Below the pieces are notes generated by a model, which saw only the letters and a program-made list of their open reading frames with translations, was not told where the DNA came from and made no database searches. A stretch of DNA of 64,000 nt from contig NZ_NOYI01000009.1 of the NCBI RefSeq assembly GCF_002258785.1, positions 124,001 through 188,000 on the forward strand, read 5' to 3'. Of this stretch, positions 8,353 through 16,073 are shown in pieces. Source of the DNA: Rhodococcus sp. 06-235-1A. Its GTDB lineage: Bacteria; Actinomycetota; Actinomycetes; Mycobacteriales; Mycobacteriaceae. Positions within the stretch are counted from its first letter, which is position 1; every line of letters begins with the position of its first letter. A program made the position numbers and the translations under genes.

Positions 8353-9177
8353 GTGCCGGATAGGAAAAATGCGACAGCCACCCAGTCCGGTGTCCTGCGG
8401 CCGGATCAGCTGGCGCAGTACGTCGACCTGGTACGGCTGCCGTGTGCAGCGGCGTTGGAACCGTGGGTCGAGAATTACTGGCAGCTTCAGTGGAATCTGC
8501 CGCCCGGCACCTCGTACCGCAGTTCGACGCTCGCGCACCCGGCCTGCACGCTCAGCGTCGAACACGGCTGGACCAGAGAAGGCGTCGTCGAACCCGTGGT
8601 GGTGACGGGAGTGCTCACCCGCCGCTTCGACGTCGTGCTCGCCGAATCCGGTTGGGTGTTCGGCGTCAAGTTCCGGCCGGGCGGCTACGCGGCCTTCACG
8701 GGAACGGTGGCTCGCACCCTGCGGGACGTCCACGTGGCGCCGCCTACTCCGTTCCGTGCCGATACCGTCGACGCCTTGGCGGAACTCGGCCGGCATCGGG
8801 ATGCCGACCACTGCCGCACCGTCGTCGACGCGGTTCTCACCCCCTACGCGCCGAATGCGGACCCGGAGTACGAGACCGTTCTGAACATCGTCGCGACCAT
8901 GCTGGGAGATCGAACGTTGATTCGCGTCGCCCAGGTGGAAGAGCGTTGCGGTATCGGCACTCGGCGATTGCAGCGGCTGTTCGAGCGTTATGTCGGAGCA
9001 ACGCCCAAGTGGGTTCTCGGCCGGTATCGCATTCACGATGCTCTCAGTGAGCTCGACAACGGCTACTCGGGTCCCCTGGCAGACCTCGCGGCGCGATACG
9101 GCTGGTTCGACCAGGCGCACTTCACCCGCGAGTTCACCGAACTGGTGGGAATGCCACCCAGTTCGTATCAACTGTGA
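8353..9177 (+). CDS. AraC-family transcriptional regulator
   Basis: 274 residues starting at GTG 8353, with TACACT 7 nt upstream (leaderless). The N-terminal half is a DUF6597-like sensor domain (PCAAALEPWVENYWQLQW region, FGVKFRPGGYAAF). The C-terminal half has the double HTH of AraC proteins (RVAQVEERCGIGTRRLQRLF near 205-225 and ADLAARYGWFDQAHFTREF near 245-265). It lies divergent from the two VOC genes at 7518-8301, the most likely targets. The ligand is unknown. Confidence 0.88.
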   Translation: MPDRKNATATQSGVLRPDQLAQYVDLVRLPCAAALEPWVENYWQLQWNLPPGTSYRSSTLAHPACTLSVEHGWTREGVVEPVVVTGVLTRRFDVVLAESGWVFGVKFRPGGYAAFTGTVARTLRDVHVAPPTPFRADTVDALAELGRHRDADHCRTVVDAVLTPYAPNADPEYETVLNIVATMLGDRTLIRVAQVEERCGIGTRRLQRLFERYVGATPKWVLGRYRIHDALSELDNGYSGPLADLAARYGWFDQAHFTREFTELVGMPPSSYQL

Positions 9178-9292
9178 GTAACGCCTTCGTCACGCATTGG
9201 GACTTTTGCCCATTCGTTTGGCACAGTATCCCGCGGTGCTCGGTAGCACCGGGCGGGGAACAGCAGCACAGAGGAAGAGTGGGCTCCAACGC

Positions 9293-10363
9293 ATGATCAA
9301 CATTCTCGTTGCCGGCGGTATCGCGTTGGCGGTCTCGATTCTGTTGACGCCGTTTCTCATCGCGCTGTTCACCCGACAGGGCTTCGGCCAGGAAATTCGC
9401 GTCGAGGGACCCGCAAGCCATCAGGCCAAGCGAGGGACACCGACGATGGGCGGCGTCGCGATCATCATCGGTCTGTGGGCCGGCTATCTCGGCTCTCACC
9501 TGGTGGCGATGGGAGGCGACGGGCCGTCGGCGTCGGCCCTGTTGATCCTCGGTCTCGCGACGGCACTCGGCATCGTCGGTTTTCTCGACGACTACATCAA
9601 GCTCCGCATGAAACGCAGTCTCGGCCTCAAGGCGACCGGCAAGTACGTCGGGCAGATCAGCGCAGCGGTGATCTTCGCTGTGCTGGCGCTGCAGTTCCGC
9701 AATGGGAACGGGCTGACGCCGGGCAACGTGGAACTCTCGCTGGTACGCCAATCCACGTTCTTCACCATGGCCCCGATCGTTTTTGTGCTGTTCTGTGTAT
9801 TCCTCGTCATCGCATGGTCCAACGCCGTCAATCTCACCGACGGTCTCGACGGTTTGGCCGCCGGCTCGATGACCCTCGTACTCGGCGCCTACACGGTGAT
9901 GACGTTCTGGCAGTACCGGCAGTCGTGCGCAACCAACTCCGTCGCCGGGTGCTACCAGGTGCGCGATCCACTCGACCTCGCCGTCGTCTGTGCCGCAGCC
10001 GCAGGTGCCTGCATCGGATTCCTGTGGTGGAACGCCGCCCCGGCCAAGATCTTCATGGGCGACACCGGTTCTCTCGCCCTCGGTGGACTGCTCGCAGGCC
10101 TGTCGATCGTCAGCAAGACCGAGCTGATCGCCCTGGTCTTCGGAGCTCTCTTCGTGGCCGAAGCTGCATCGGTCGTCATTCAGGTCGCCTCGTTCAAGAG
10201 CACCGGCAAGCGGCCCTTCCGGATGGCACCGATTCACCACCACTTCGAGTTGGCCGGCTGGGCAGAAACGACGGTCATCATCCGGCTGTGGCTGTTCGCG
10301 GCCATCGCGTCGGCGCTGGGGCTCGGGTTGTTCTACAGCGAATTCCTCGCGGCCGTCGGCTGA
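9293..10363 (+). CDS. mraY: Phospho-N-acetylmuramoyl-pentapeptide-transferase, outside a dcw cluster
   Basis: 356 residues, full length for MraY, which makes lipid I from UDP-MurNAc-pentapeptide and undecaprenyl phosphate in the membrane. Key motifs are intact: the [14 protein letters not shown] cytoplasmic loop (41-54), DD at 99-100 in [23 protein letters not shown] (176-191), MGDTGS (255-260) and the IHHHFE histidines (315-317). About ten membrane helices are visible. I start at ATG 9293; the longer frame from 9197 adds a non-hydrophobic leader. No other murein gene is adjacent (no murF, murD or ftsW nearby), so this is probably a second copy. Confidence 0.88.
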   Translation: MINILVAGGIALAVSILLTPFLIALFTRQGFGQEIRVEGPASHQAKRGTPTMGGVAIIIGLWAGYLGSHLVAMGGDGPSASALLILGLATALGIVGFLDDYIKLRMKRSLGLKATGKYVGQISAAVIFAVLALQFRNGNGLTPGNVELSLVRQSTFFTMAPIVFVLFCVFLVIAWSNAVNLTDGLDGLAAGSMTLVLGAYTVMTFWQYRQSCATNSVAGCYQVRDPLDLAVVCAAAAGACIGFLWWNAAPAKIFMGDTGSLALGGLLAGLSIVSKTELIALVFGALFVAEAASVVIQVASFKSTGKRPFRMAPIHHHFELAGWAETTVIIRLWLFAAIASALGLGLFYSEFLAAVG

Positions 10364-10379
10364 CATCTACGATTCTGGG

Positions 10380-10592
10380 ATGACTGACGAACTGTCTCCG
10401 GTTGCCAAGGTCGACGCTCTCGCCGCCGAACTCGAACACCTCGATGCTCGACGCGTCGCCATCGGGGTCGAACTCGTCAACCTTCAATTCGGCCTCGACG
10501 GAGACGCCAAGATCCGAGCGACGGAGGTCTTTCACAGCGACTACCTGGGACGCCTCTTCGCACTGGTCGACGAACTGCGGACGGACGAATAG
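10380..10592 (+). CDS. Small conserved-looking acidic protein of unknown function
   Basis: 70 residues, Leu/Asp/Glu-rich and probably all-helical (VDALAAELEHLDARRVAIGV is a likely amphipathic helix). TACGAT sits 6 nt before the ATG, supporting independent leaderless expression rather than read-through from mraY 16 bp upstream. No family is recognised. Confidence 0.6.
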   Translation: MTDELSPVAKVDALAAELEHLDARRVAIGVELVNLQFGLDGDAKIRATEVFHSDYLGRLFALVDELRTDE

Positions 10593-10603
10593 AGCTGGTC
10601 GCG

Positions 10604-11314
10604 TTACCGTGCTTGCTGATCCGAGCGCGACACCACCAGCCGAAAGTCTCGCAGCGACAGACTGAGTGCGGCCAACGCTGCAATCGCTACTCCACCGATC
10701 GGAAACACCAACCACGGATTGCCGATGGTGGGAGCGAAGGTCGACGGGGCGACTTCACTGTCGAGAATGATGGTGGCGGAGTTCGTATCTACATCGGGGT
10801 CAACCGAAATTTCTCCGATGGCGACGCCGTAAAGCGATTGGTGGGGACCGGCAGCGCCGCCGTTGGTCTCGAAGTACCGGGGCCACACAGGCGACATGAC
10901 AACCGCTTCAGCAGGCTGCGGTGGCCAATGCGCCCAGGCGAGTGCACTGCCCGCTCCCAGTGCCGCACCCACGACGATCAACAATCCGAACAGGTGCATG
11001 CGACTGCGCTGCCGATCCTGGACGAGACGTAAGCCCGAATCGACGAGAAACGACGCCGCCGCCAACCCGATTGCCAGCCCGGCACCGACGAGATAGAAGG
11101 TGACGGGAAACCAACTCGGCCGCAGATAGGCCGTACCGAATTCCGGCGCGCCATCGACCGAGCCGGCAATGGCGACATGCCACACGACCGCTGCCGCACC
11201 GCCTATCGAGGCACCGACTGCGGCGAGCACCGCCACGAGGCCTTTCCCTGATGGGCTGTCCACGGTCGGGACTCTACCCACGAGATCCGAAGAGAACTCG
11301 GTGGCATCGGGCAC
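10604..11314 (-). CDS. Membrane protein resembling actinobacterial DUF2567 proteins
   Basis: A 236-residue protein starting at GTG 11314. It has four candidate membrane segments, near residues 24-46, 70-92, 105-125 and 204-220, and an extracytoplasmic stretch between the third and fourth. This layout (three N-terminal helices, external domain, final helix, short basic tail) resembles the small actinobacterial DUF2567 family, although I assign that only tentatively. It is divergent from the leader of the Cmx gene. No function is known. Confidence 0.7.
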   Translation of the reverse strand: MPDATEFSSDLVGRVPTVDSPSGKGLVAVLAAVGASIGGAAAVVWHVAIAGSVDGAPEFGTAYLRPSWFPVTFYLVGAGLAIGLAAASFLVDSGLRLVQDRQRSRMHLFGLLIVVGAALGAGSALAWAHWPPQPAEAVVMSPVWPRYFETNGGAAGPHQSLYGVAIGEISVDPDVDTNSATIILDSEVAPSTFAPTIGNPWLVFPIGGVAIAALAALSLSLRDFRLVVSRSDQQAR

Positions 11315-11324
11315 GAGAGCGCGC

Positions 11325-11384
11325 TACGGTGAGGCCGTGAGTTCACCCGAGGCATCCAGATTCGAGCTACCGGCACCCCGGTAG
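11325..11384 (+). promoter_or_regulatory. Leaderless promoter and 15-codon putative leader peptide ahead of the cmx gene
   Basis: TACGGT (11325-11330) is followed after 6 nt by GTG 11337, opening a 15-codon frame that ends at TAG 11382-11384 (MSSPEASRFELPAPR). Its last codons and stop lie inside the two arms of the hairpin at 11362-11389. This is the layout expected of a ribosome-stalling leader in drug-inducible efflux genes. Function as a leader is inference. Confidence 0.5.
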
Positions 11385-11389
11385 CTCGA
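11362..11389 (+). promoter_or_regulatory. Perfect 12-bp stem, 4-nt loop hairpin in the cmx leader
   Basis: TCGAGCTACCGG (11362-11373) pairs exactly with CCGGTAGCTCGA (11378-11389) across CACC. No T-run follows, so it is more likely an attenuator or translational regulatory element than a simple terminator. A smaller stem (GGTCCA/TGGACC, 11438-11456) and a GGAG...CTCC pair over the ribosome site (11469-11480) lie downstream. Confidence 0.65.
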
Positions 11390-11480
11390 CGAAACCGAAG
11401 CACTCGATCACGACCGTTCGGTGAGCACCCGTGTGCCGGTCCATCTGTCCTGGACCCGTCTCACATTCGGAGAAACCTCC

Positions 11481-12611
11481 ATGCCACCGCTCGTATTCTT
11501 GCTGTCCACAGCTGTTTTCGCCCAGGGAACGTCAGAGTTCATGCTGGCCGGACTGCTGACCGACATCGCCACCGATCTCCACACAACGGTCCCCCGCGCT
11601 GGATTGCTGACCTCGGCATTCGCCATCGGCATGGTTGTCGGGGCGCCGGTCATGGCCGTAGCGACTCGGCAGTGTCCACCGCGTCTGGCCCTGTGCTCAT
11701 TGCTGGCGACCTTCATCGCGATGCACGTACTGGGCGCGTCGACCGACAGCTACGCGCTCCTGTTCGTCTCGCGGGTAGTGGCCGCCTTCGCCAACGCCGG
11801 TTTCCTGGCACTCACGTTGGCCATGGTCTCGGCGTTGGTCACACCCGATCGCCACTCGCGCGCCATCGCCACCATCCTGGCCGGCACCACTCTTGCCTTG
11901 GTGGTCGGCGTACCGGCCGGCACGCTGGTGGGGGCACTTCTGGATTGGCGCGCAGCGCTGTGGGGTGTGGCATTGCTGTCGGTTCCCGCCCTCATCGCCG
12001 TGAGCATGACTGCACCCACCACGCAGGATTGGCGATCCGATGGTTCGCTGACAACAGAATTCACTGTCTTGCAACGACAGTCGTTGATTCGAGTCCTCGT
12101 TCTCTGTGTTCTCGTCAACGGTGCCACGTTCTGCTCGTTCACCTTCTTGGCTTCGGTAGTCACCGAACGAGCGGAATTGCAGAGTGCGATGGTGCCGGTG
12201 GTGCTTGCGTTGTTCGGGCTGGGTGCTCTGGGTGGAGTGTGGGCCGCGGGCAGATTCGGTGATCGATACGCAACGACGATCGTGTCTTCCGGCGGCGCAG
12301 CGCTTGTCGTCGGCTGGTGCTTGCTCGCGCTGCTATCGCAGAGCCCGGTCGGCGTGTTGGTCTTTGCCTTCGTGCAGGGCGGACTGTCGTTCGCCCTCGG
12401 CAGCACACTGGTGAGCCTGGTGATGCGCAACGCGGTCGGTGCGCCGACGATGGCGGGCTCGTTCGCAACAGCGAGCCTCAACATCGGTGCCGCCGCAGGG
12501 CCCGCTCTCGGCGGCCTGGTCTACGGCTCGAGCCTCGGGACGGTCGGACCGCTTGCCACCAGCGCAGTAATGGTCGGTGTCGCTCTTGTGGCGTCTGTCC
12601 TGTTGACCTGA
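11481..12611 (+). CDS. MFS efflux protein of the Cmx/CmrA chloramphenicol-exporter type
   Basis: A 376-residue, 12-helix major facilitator protein. The start (MPPLVFLLSTAVFAQGTSEF) and the following TSEFMLAGLL motif are characteristic of the Cmx/CmrA/CmlR group known from Rhodococcus, Corynebacterium and Streptomyces. I chose ATG 11481 behind GGAG; the frame stays open for 20 more codons upstream. The 140-nt leader contains a short ORF and a strong hairpin, suggesting antibiotic-inducible attenuation. The true substrate could be another hydrophobic drug. Confidence 0.82.
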   Translation: MPPLVFLLSTAVFAQGTSEFMLAGLLTDIATDLHTTVPRAGLLTSAFAIGMVVGAPVMAVATRQCPPRLALCSLLATFIAMHVLGASTDSYALLFVSRVVAAFANAGFLALTLAMVSALVTPDRHSRAIATILAGTTLALVVGVPAGTLVGALLDWRAALWGVALLSVPALIAVSMTAPTTQDWRSDGSLTTEFTVLQRQSLIRVLVLCVLVNGATFCSFTFLASVVTERAELQSAMVPVVLALFGLGALGGVWAAGRFGDRYATTIVSSGGAALVVGWCLLALLSQSPVGVLVFAFVQGGLSFALGSTLVSLVMRNAVGAPTMAGSFATASLNIGAAAGPALGGLVYGSSLGTVGPLATSAVMVGVALVASVLLT

Positions 12612-12640
12612 AGCGTGGTTGAGGTTTTACTGTCGCTTCC

Positions 12641-13105
12641 ATGAACACACAGGCACCCATACCGCCACGACCGATGCAACCGCCGGAGCGTCAGCCCATC
12701 GGGTTCTGGACCGCCCGCGCGGGGGAAGCCATTCGAGCACGGACCCGTGGAGCACTCCACGATATCGGCGTCACACAACCCGAATGGTGGCTCCTGCATC
12801 AGATCTCGCTGCATCCCGCCGGAGCCGATCGGGACGAGACAATCGAGAAGATCGGCCACAACGACACCCCGGAGGCCATCGTCGAGGCCATCGATTCCGC
12901 GCGCTCCAAAGGTTGGATCGTGGAATCGAATTCACGCCTGAAGTTCACGCCGGACGGTGAAGCACAGATTCGGCGGGCGTCGGACGTTCAGCAAATGCTG
13001 CAGGACGAGCGCATGCAGGGCATCGGACAGGACGAGTTCGTGACGACTATTCGAGTGTTGCAGCAGACGATCGAGAACGTCGGAGGGGACGCATGGCATT
13101 GGTGA
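12641..13105 (+). CDS. MarR-like winged-helix protein
   Basis: 154 residues with a leaderless start (TACTGT 7 nt before the ATG). After a Pro-rich N-terminus, residues 20-115 follow the MarR layout: a helix (FWTARAGEAIRARTRGALHD), then GVTQPEWWLLHQI, and a wing ending in LKFTPDGEA. The usual central DNA-recognition helix is not obvious (IEKIGHNDTPEAIVEAIDSA), so DNA binding is likely but divergent. It starts 29 bp after the Cmx gene and could relate to it. Confidence 0.72.
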   Translation: MNTQAPIPPRPMQPPERQPIGFWTARAGEAIRARTRGALHDIGVTQPEWWLLHQISLHPAGADRDETIEKIGHNDTPEAIVEAIDSARSKGWIVESNSRLKFTPDGEAQIRRASDVQQMLQDERMQGIGQDEFVTTIRVLQQTIENVGGDAWHW

Positions 13106-13138
13106 GCTCGGCTGCGGCGGACGCGCCGCGTCACCAGC

Positions 13139-13864
13139 TCACCCACTGCGATGCGCCTCGTCGGCAGCTGCTGCGAAGGCGGCCATGCTCGGAAACTTCA
13201 TGTCGTAGCTGTACTCACCGCCCGGTTGTGGGGTTGCGCCCCAACCGGGTCGGTCCTGGCGTCGATCGATCCACACCGACGGAATGCCGTGGCGCTTGGC
13301 CGGCACGTGATCGTGGAACAGGCTCTGCGCAACGTGAAGCAGACGCGATCGGGGCACGCCGAGGTCGTCGAGTACTCCGTCGAGTGCATCGAAGTGGTTG
13401 TCGGCCGGCTTGTAGGCCTTGACGTCCTCGGCTGTGACGATGGAGTCGAACTCGACGCCCAGTCGCCGACTGCTACCGGCGAAACCGTCGCGGTGCACAT
13501 TGGACAGGATGACGAGCTTGTAGTGCTCGGCGAGAGTCGCCAATGCGTCGGCGGAGTCCGGGAACGCAGGCCAATCGGGTACGGACGATCCGAGTGTGCT
13601 CGCCCACTGCGCCGACACACCGATTCCCAGCGCGTCACCGGTCCGCACGAGCGCCTCTGCGAGGATCTCGGAATAGAGCATCGAGGGTGAGTCGAGCTGA
13701 ACCCGAGACTCGTTTGCCCCGTAGGCCTCGAGTAGCTCGTCATCGGACACGACCGAACCGGACTCCTCCGCCCACGCCCGGAGAACGTTCAGAATTCCTG
13801 CCTCCCAATCGATCAGCGTCCCGTAGCAATCGAAGCTCAGTACGTCGTAGTCGGCGAGATCCAT
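13139..13864 (-). CDS. HAD-family hydrolase, haloacid dehalogenase type II-like
   Basis: 241 residues from ATG 13864, which has GAGGAG 9 nt upstream; a GTG six codons earlier is less likely. HAD motif I is SFDCYGTLIDWE (Asp nucleophile about residue 10), motif II is VILSNVHRDG (about 115), and the motif III/IV region includes KPADNHFDALDG and the HVAQSLFHDHVPAK stretch. The DCYGTLIDWE form is typical of L-2-haloacid dehalogenases, but phosphatases of the same subgroup share it, so the substrate is open. Confidence 0.8.
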   Translation of the reverse strand: MDLADYDVLSFDCYGTLIDWEAGILNVLRAWAEESGSVVSDDELLEAYGANESRVQLDSPSMLYSEILAEALVRTGDALGIGVSAQWASTLGSSVPDWPAFPDSADALATLAEHYKLVILSNVHRDGFAGSSRRLGVEFDSIVTAEDVKAYKPADNHFDALDGVLDDLGVPRSRLLHVAQSLFHDHVPAKRHGIPSVWIDRRQDRPGWGATPQPGGEYSYDMKFPSMAAFAAAADEAHRSG

Positions 13865-13955
13865 CGTGCGAGCGCTCCTCACGGAATTCGGTGGCGGCCC
13901 ACAGCGCGTGCCGTTACCGTCTACAGGTCATGAACATCGTACTGCGATTTACAGG

Positions 13956-14028
13956 CCCTCGACCGGGTACCGGTCGTCGGGCCAGCCCAGTACTCCGCTG
14001 AAGTCCGGACGTCCGACACGGTCGAGGG
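13956..14028 (+). promoter_or_regulatory. Structured 5' region upstream of the PheS-related ligase gene
   Basis: CCCTCGACC (13956-13964) is exactly complementary to GGTCGAGGG (14020-14028). Enclosed are GACCGG-GTA-CCGGTC (13961-13975) and the palindrome GTCCGGAC (14003-14010). The nested complementarity suggests a folded leader RNA. It lacks a T-box consensus (no TGGnACCGCG), so its class is unknown. Confidence 0.4.
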
Positions 14029-14061
14029 AATTCCATCCGTCGATCGATGAAGGACAGTGTC

Positions 14062-15180
14062 ATGAACAGCTACATCTCGAATTCTCAACTGATGCAGTAT
14101 CTCTCGCTGCGAGACCTGACAGACCCGGACCAGGGTGCGCACGCGATGCAGCTCCTGGTGACCGATGTGGTCGAGGATCTCGCGCACATGTGGCACACGG
14201 CTACCGAGGTCGTTCGGCTCAGTGCCGTGGTACCGGTGGAGGACAACTACGACAAGCTCGGTTTCGATGCCGAGGCCGTCACCCGTGACCGTCGGTACTC
14301 GCGCTACCTCGGTCCGGAGGTGATGCTGCGCAGTCATACCTCCGCATACATCCCGTGGCTACTCGAGCAGACGGACAATGGATCGGACGTCGACCGGCTC
14401 GTCGTTCTGCCCGGCCTCGTCTATCGGCGCGATGCCATCGACCGTACGCATGTCGGTGCACCTCATCAGGTAGACCTGTGGCGCTTGACATCTCGGGCGA
14501 CCCTCACCGACCAGGACATGACGGCGATGATCGAATCCGTTGTTCGCTCCGTGCTACCGGACGCCGAGTGGCGGGCAGCACCGGCGAAGCATCCCTACAC
14601 CACCGGCGGCTACCAGATCGACGTACTCGTCGGCGATGCATGGATGGAGCTCGCCGAATGCGGCAGGATCTCTTCGGAGTTGTTGCAGCGCAGCGGACTC
14701 GATCCGGGCCGGTGGTCGGGGCTCGCACTCGGGTTGGGCTTGGACCGAGCACTGATGTTACGCAAGGGAATCGACGACATTCGCCTGCTACGCGCCGAAG
14801 ATCCGCGGATTCGAAGCCAGATGCTCCACTTGAACCGGTGGCGACCCGTATCGCACATGCCGCCCATCGGTCGCGACATCTCGGTCGTTGTGCACCGGAG
14901 CATCGACGACGAGATCCTCGGCGATGCCGTTCGCACCGCTCTTGGCGGCGACGGCGAACTGCTCGAATCCGTCGAACTTCTCTCTGTCACCACCTACGGC
15001 GATCTGCCCGAGGCCGCTCGTATCCGACTCGGCCTCGGTGCCGACCACGTGAATGCGCTGATCCGCATGACGCTGCGGCCACTCGGTCGCACGATGACCG
15101 ACCGGGAAGCAAATCTACTGCGCGACAAAGTTTATCGTGCAGTCCATATCGGGCCCGTGTCGGAACTGCCCGACGAGTAG
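14062..15180 (+). CDS. PheS-related ligase with C-terminal FDX-ACB domain
   Basis: 372 residues from ATG 14062 (AAGGA 8 nt upstream). Residues about 85-255 follow the catalytic core of phenylalanyl-tRNA synthetase alpha subunit: LRSHTSAYIP (89-98), motif-2-like GLVYRRDAIDRTH (118-130), HQVD where PheS has HQ-E (135-138), ELAECG (196-201) and a good motif 3 with GLGLDRALMLRKGIDDI (224-240). Residues about 266-365 (PPIGRDISVVV to TDREANLLRDKVY) resemble the FDX-ACB tRNA-anticodon domain of PheT. The PheS N-terminal coiled coil is absent. It therefore has the single-chain plan of mitochondrial PheRS. I recall an NCBI family called 'PheS-related mystery ligase'; the substrate is unknown. It is probably in an operon with a cupin and a GNAT. 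Confidence 0.82.
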   Translation: MNSYISNSQLMQYLSLRDLTDPDQGAHAMQLLVTDVVEDLAHMWHTATEVVRLSAVVPVEDNYDKLGFDAEAVTRDRRYSRYLGPEVMLRSHTSAYIPWLLEQTDNGSDVDRLVVLPGLVYRRDAIDRTHVGAPHQVDLWRLTSRATLTDQDMTAMIESVVRSVLPDAEWRAAPAKHPYTTGGYQIDVLVGDAWMELAECGRISSELLQRSGLDPGRWSGLALGLGLDRALMLRKGIDDIRLLRAEDPRIRSQMLHLNRWRPVSHMPPIGRDISVVVHRSIDDEILGDAVRTALGGDGELLESVELLSVTTYGDLPEAARIRLGLGADHVNALIRMTLRPLGRTMTDREANLLRDKVYRAVHIGPVSELPDE

Positions 15181-15225
15181 AATTTGGGGACGGTCGAATG
15201 GAGCGACGACGAAGGGCAACATCAC

Positions 15226-15603
15226 ATGAGCATGGACAGCACCGGCGGCGATGTACGCAATGTTTCCGACGCTCTGAACGTGATCGAGAATCCGTGGCAA
15301 CCCCACCGACTCGTCAGCGTCAACGACTACGACGTCAAGGTGGTGAAGCTCCTCGGCGAGTTCGTCTGGCACACGCACCCGGACACCGATGAGATGTTCT
15401 TCGTTCACAGTGGGGAACTGATCATCCAGCTGCGCGACCGAGACGTCGTCCTCGGTCCTGGCGATGTCTTCGTCGTCCCGGCAGGCGTCGAGCACTGCCC
15501 CAAGGCCGTCGAGGAGGTATCGGCGTTGCTGTTCGAGAGAACGGGCACCGTCAATACCGGGGATGCGGGCGGAGACCTGACTTCTCGAGTCCGAGAGTTG
15601 TGA
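15226..15603 (+). CDS. Cupin-domain protein
   Basis: A 125-residue single-cupin protein. The metal-binding motif 1 reads WHTHPDTDEMFFVHSGELII (about residues 47-66, His-X-His...Glu), and motif 2 has PGDVFVVPAGVEHCPKA (about 80-96), so all four usual ligands are present. I chose ATG 15226 (AAGGG 8-9 nt upstream); a TTG at 15184 is in frame. It follows the PheS-like gene by 45 nt and overlaps the next GNAT gene by 4 nt (GTGA), suggesting one operon. The reaction is unknown. Confidence 0.83.
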   Translation: MSMDSTGGDVRNVSDALNVIENPWQPHRLVSVNDYDVKVVKLLGEFVWHTHPDTDEMFFVHSGELIIQLRDRDVVLGPGDVFVVPAGVEHCPKAVEEVSALLFERTGTVNTGDAGGDLTSRVREL

Positions 15604-16064
15604 CGCGAATTCTCGTGCGCCCCGCTGTTCGGTCCGATGCCGAGTTTCTGTTCTCGATGGCATCGGACGCCGAGGTGGTCCGATGGGTCGGAGACGGAAA
15701 GGTCTGGAGCAGAGCCTATTTCGATCGCCGACTGGCGAAGGCGTTGAGCGCGACGGACAGCCACCGGCCGGATGTGCAGAGATGGTTCATCGGAACGACG
15801 AGGGAGCCGATACCCGTCGGACTGCTCAGCATCACTCGGCGATCCGACCACCTGGAGGTCGGCTATTGGGTGCATCCGGAACACTGGGGCCACCGATACG
15901 CAGGCGAGCTGCTCGAGCACGCGCAGCAGTATGCGGCCGGGCTACCGATGGCGGCGCAGGTGTATCGGGCGAACACGGCCTCGCGCCGGGTGCTCGAAAG
16001 TGCGGGATTCTCGCTCGTCGACGACACGGAGCCCATGACCTACCGTCGCCCTCCCGTGCCATGA
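15600..16064 (+). CDS. GNAT-family N-acetyltransferase
   Basis: 154 residues starting at GTG 15600, overlapping the cupin stop. The GNAT fold is visible from LVRPAVRSDAEFLFSMASD at the start to the acetyl-CoA loop region (EVGYWVHPEHWGHRYAGELL, about 85-104) and the NTASRRVLESAGF motif near the end (about 128-140). These form resembles the RimJ/RimL-type branch that acetylates small amines or protein N-termini. Its operon partner, an amino-acid-ligase-like protein, suggests a modified amino acid or peptide as substrate, which is inference. Confidence 0.85.
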   Translation: MTRILVRPAVRSDAEFLFSMASDAEVVRWVGDGKVWSRAYFDRRLAKALSATDSHRPDVQRWFIGTTREPIPVGLLSITRRSDHLEVGYWVHPEHWGHRYAGELLEHAQQYAAGLPMAAQVYRANTASRRVLESAGFSLVDDTEPMTYRRPPVP

Positions 16065-16073
16065 TGCTGCGGC

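Noticed and set aside
13956-14028. T-box riboswitch for the PheS-like gene
   Set aside because: No TGGnACCGCG antiterminator or specifier-loop pattern was found, only generic complementarity.
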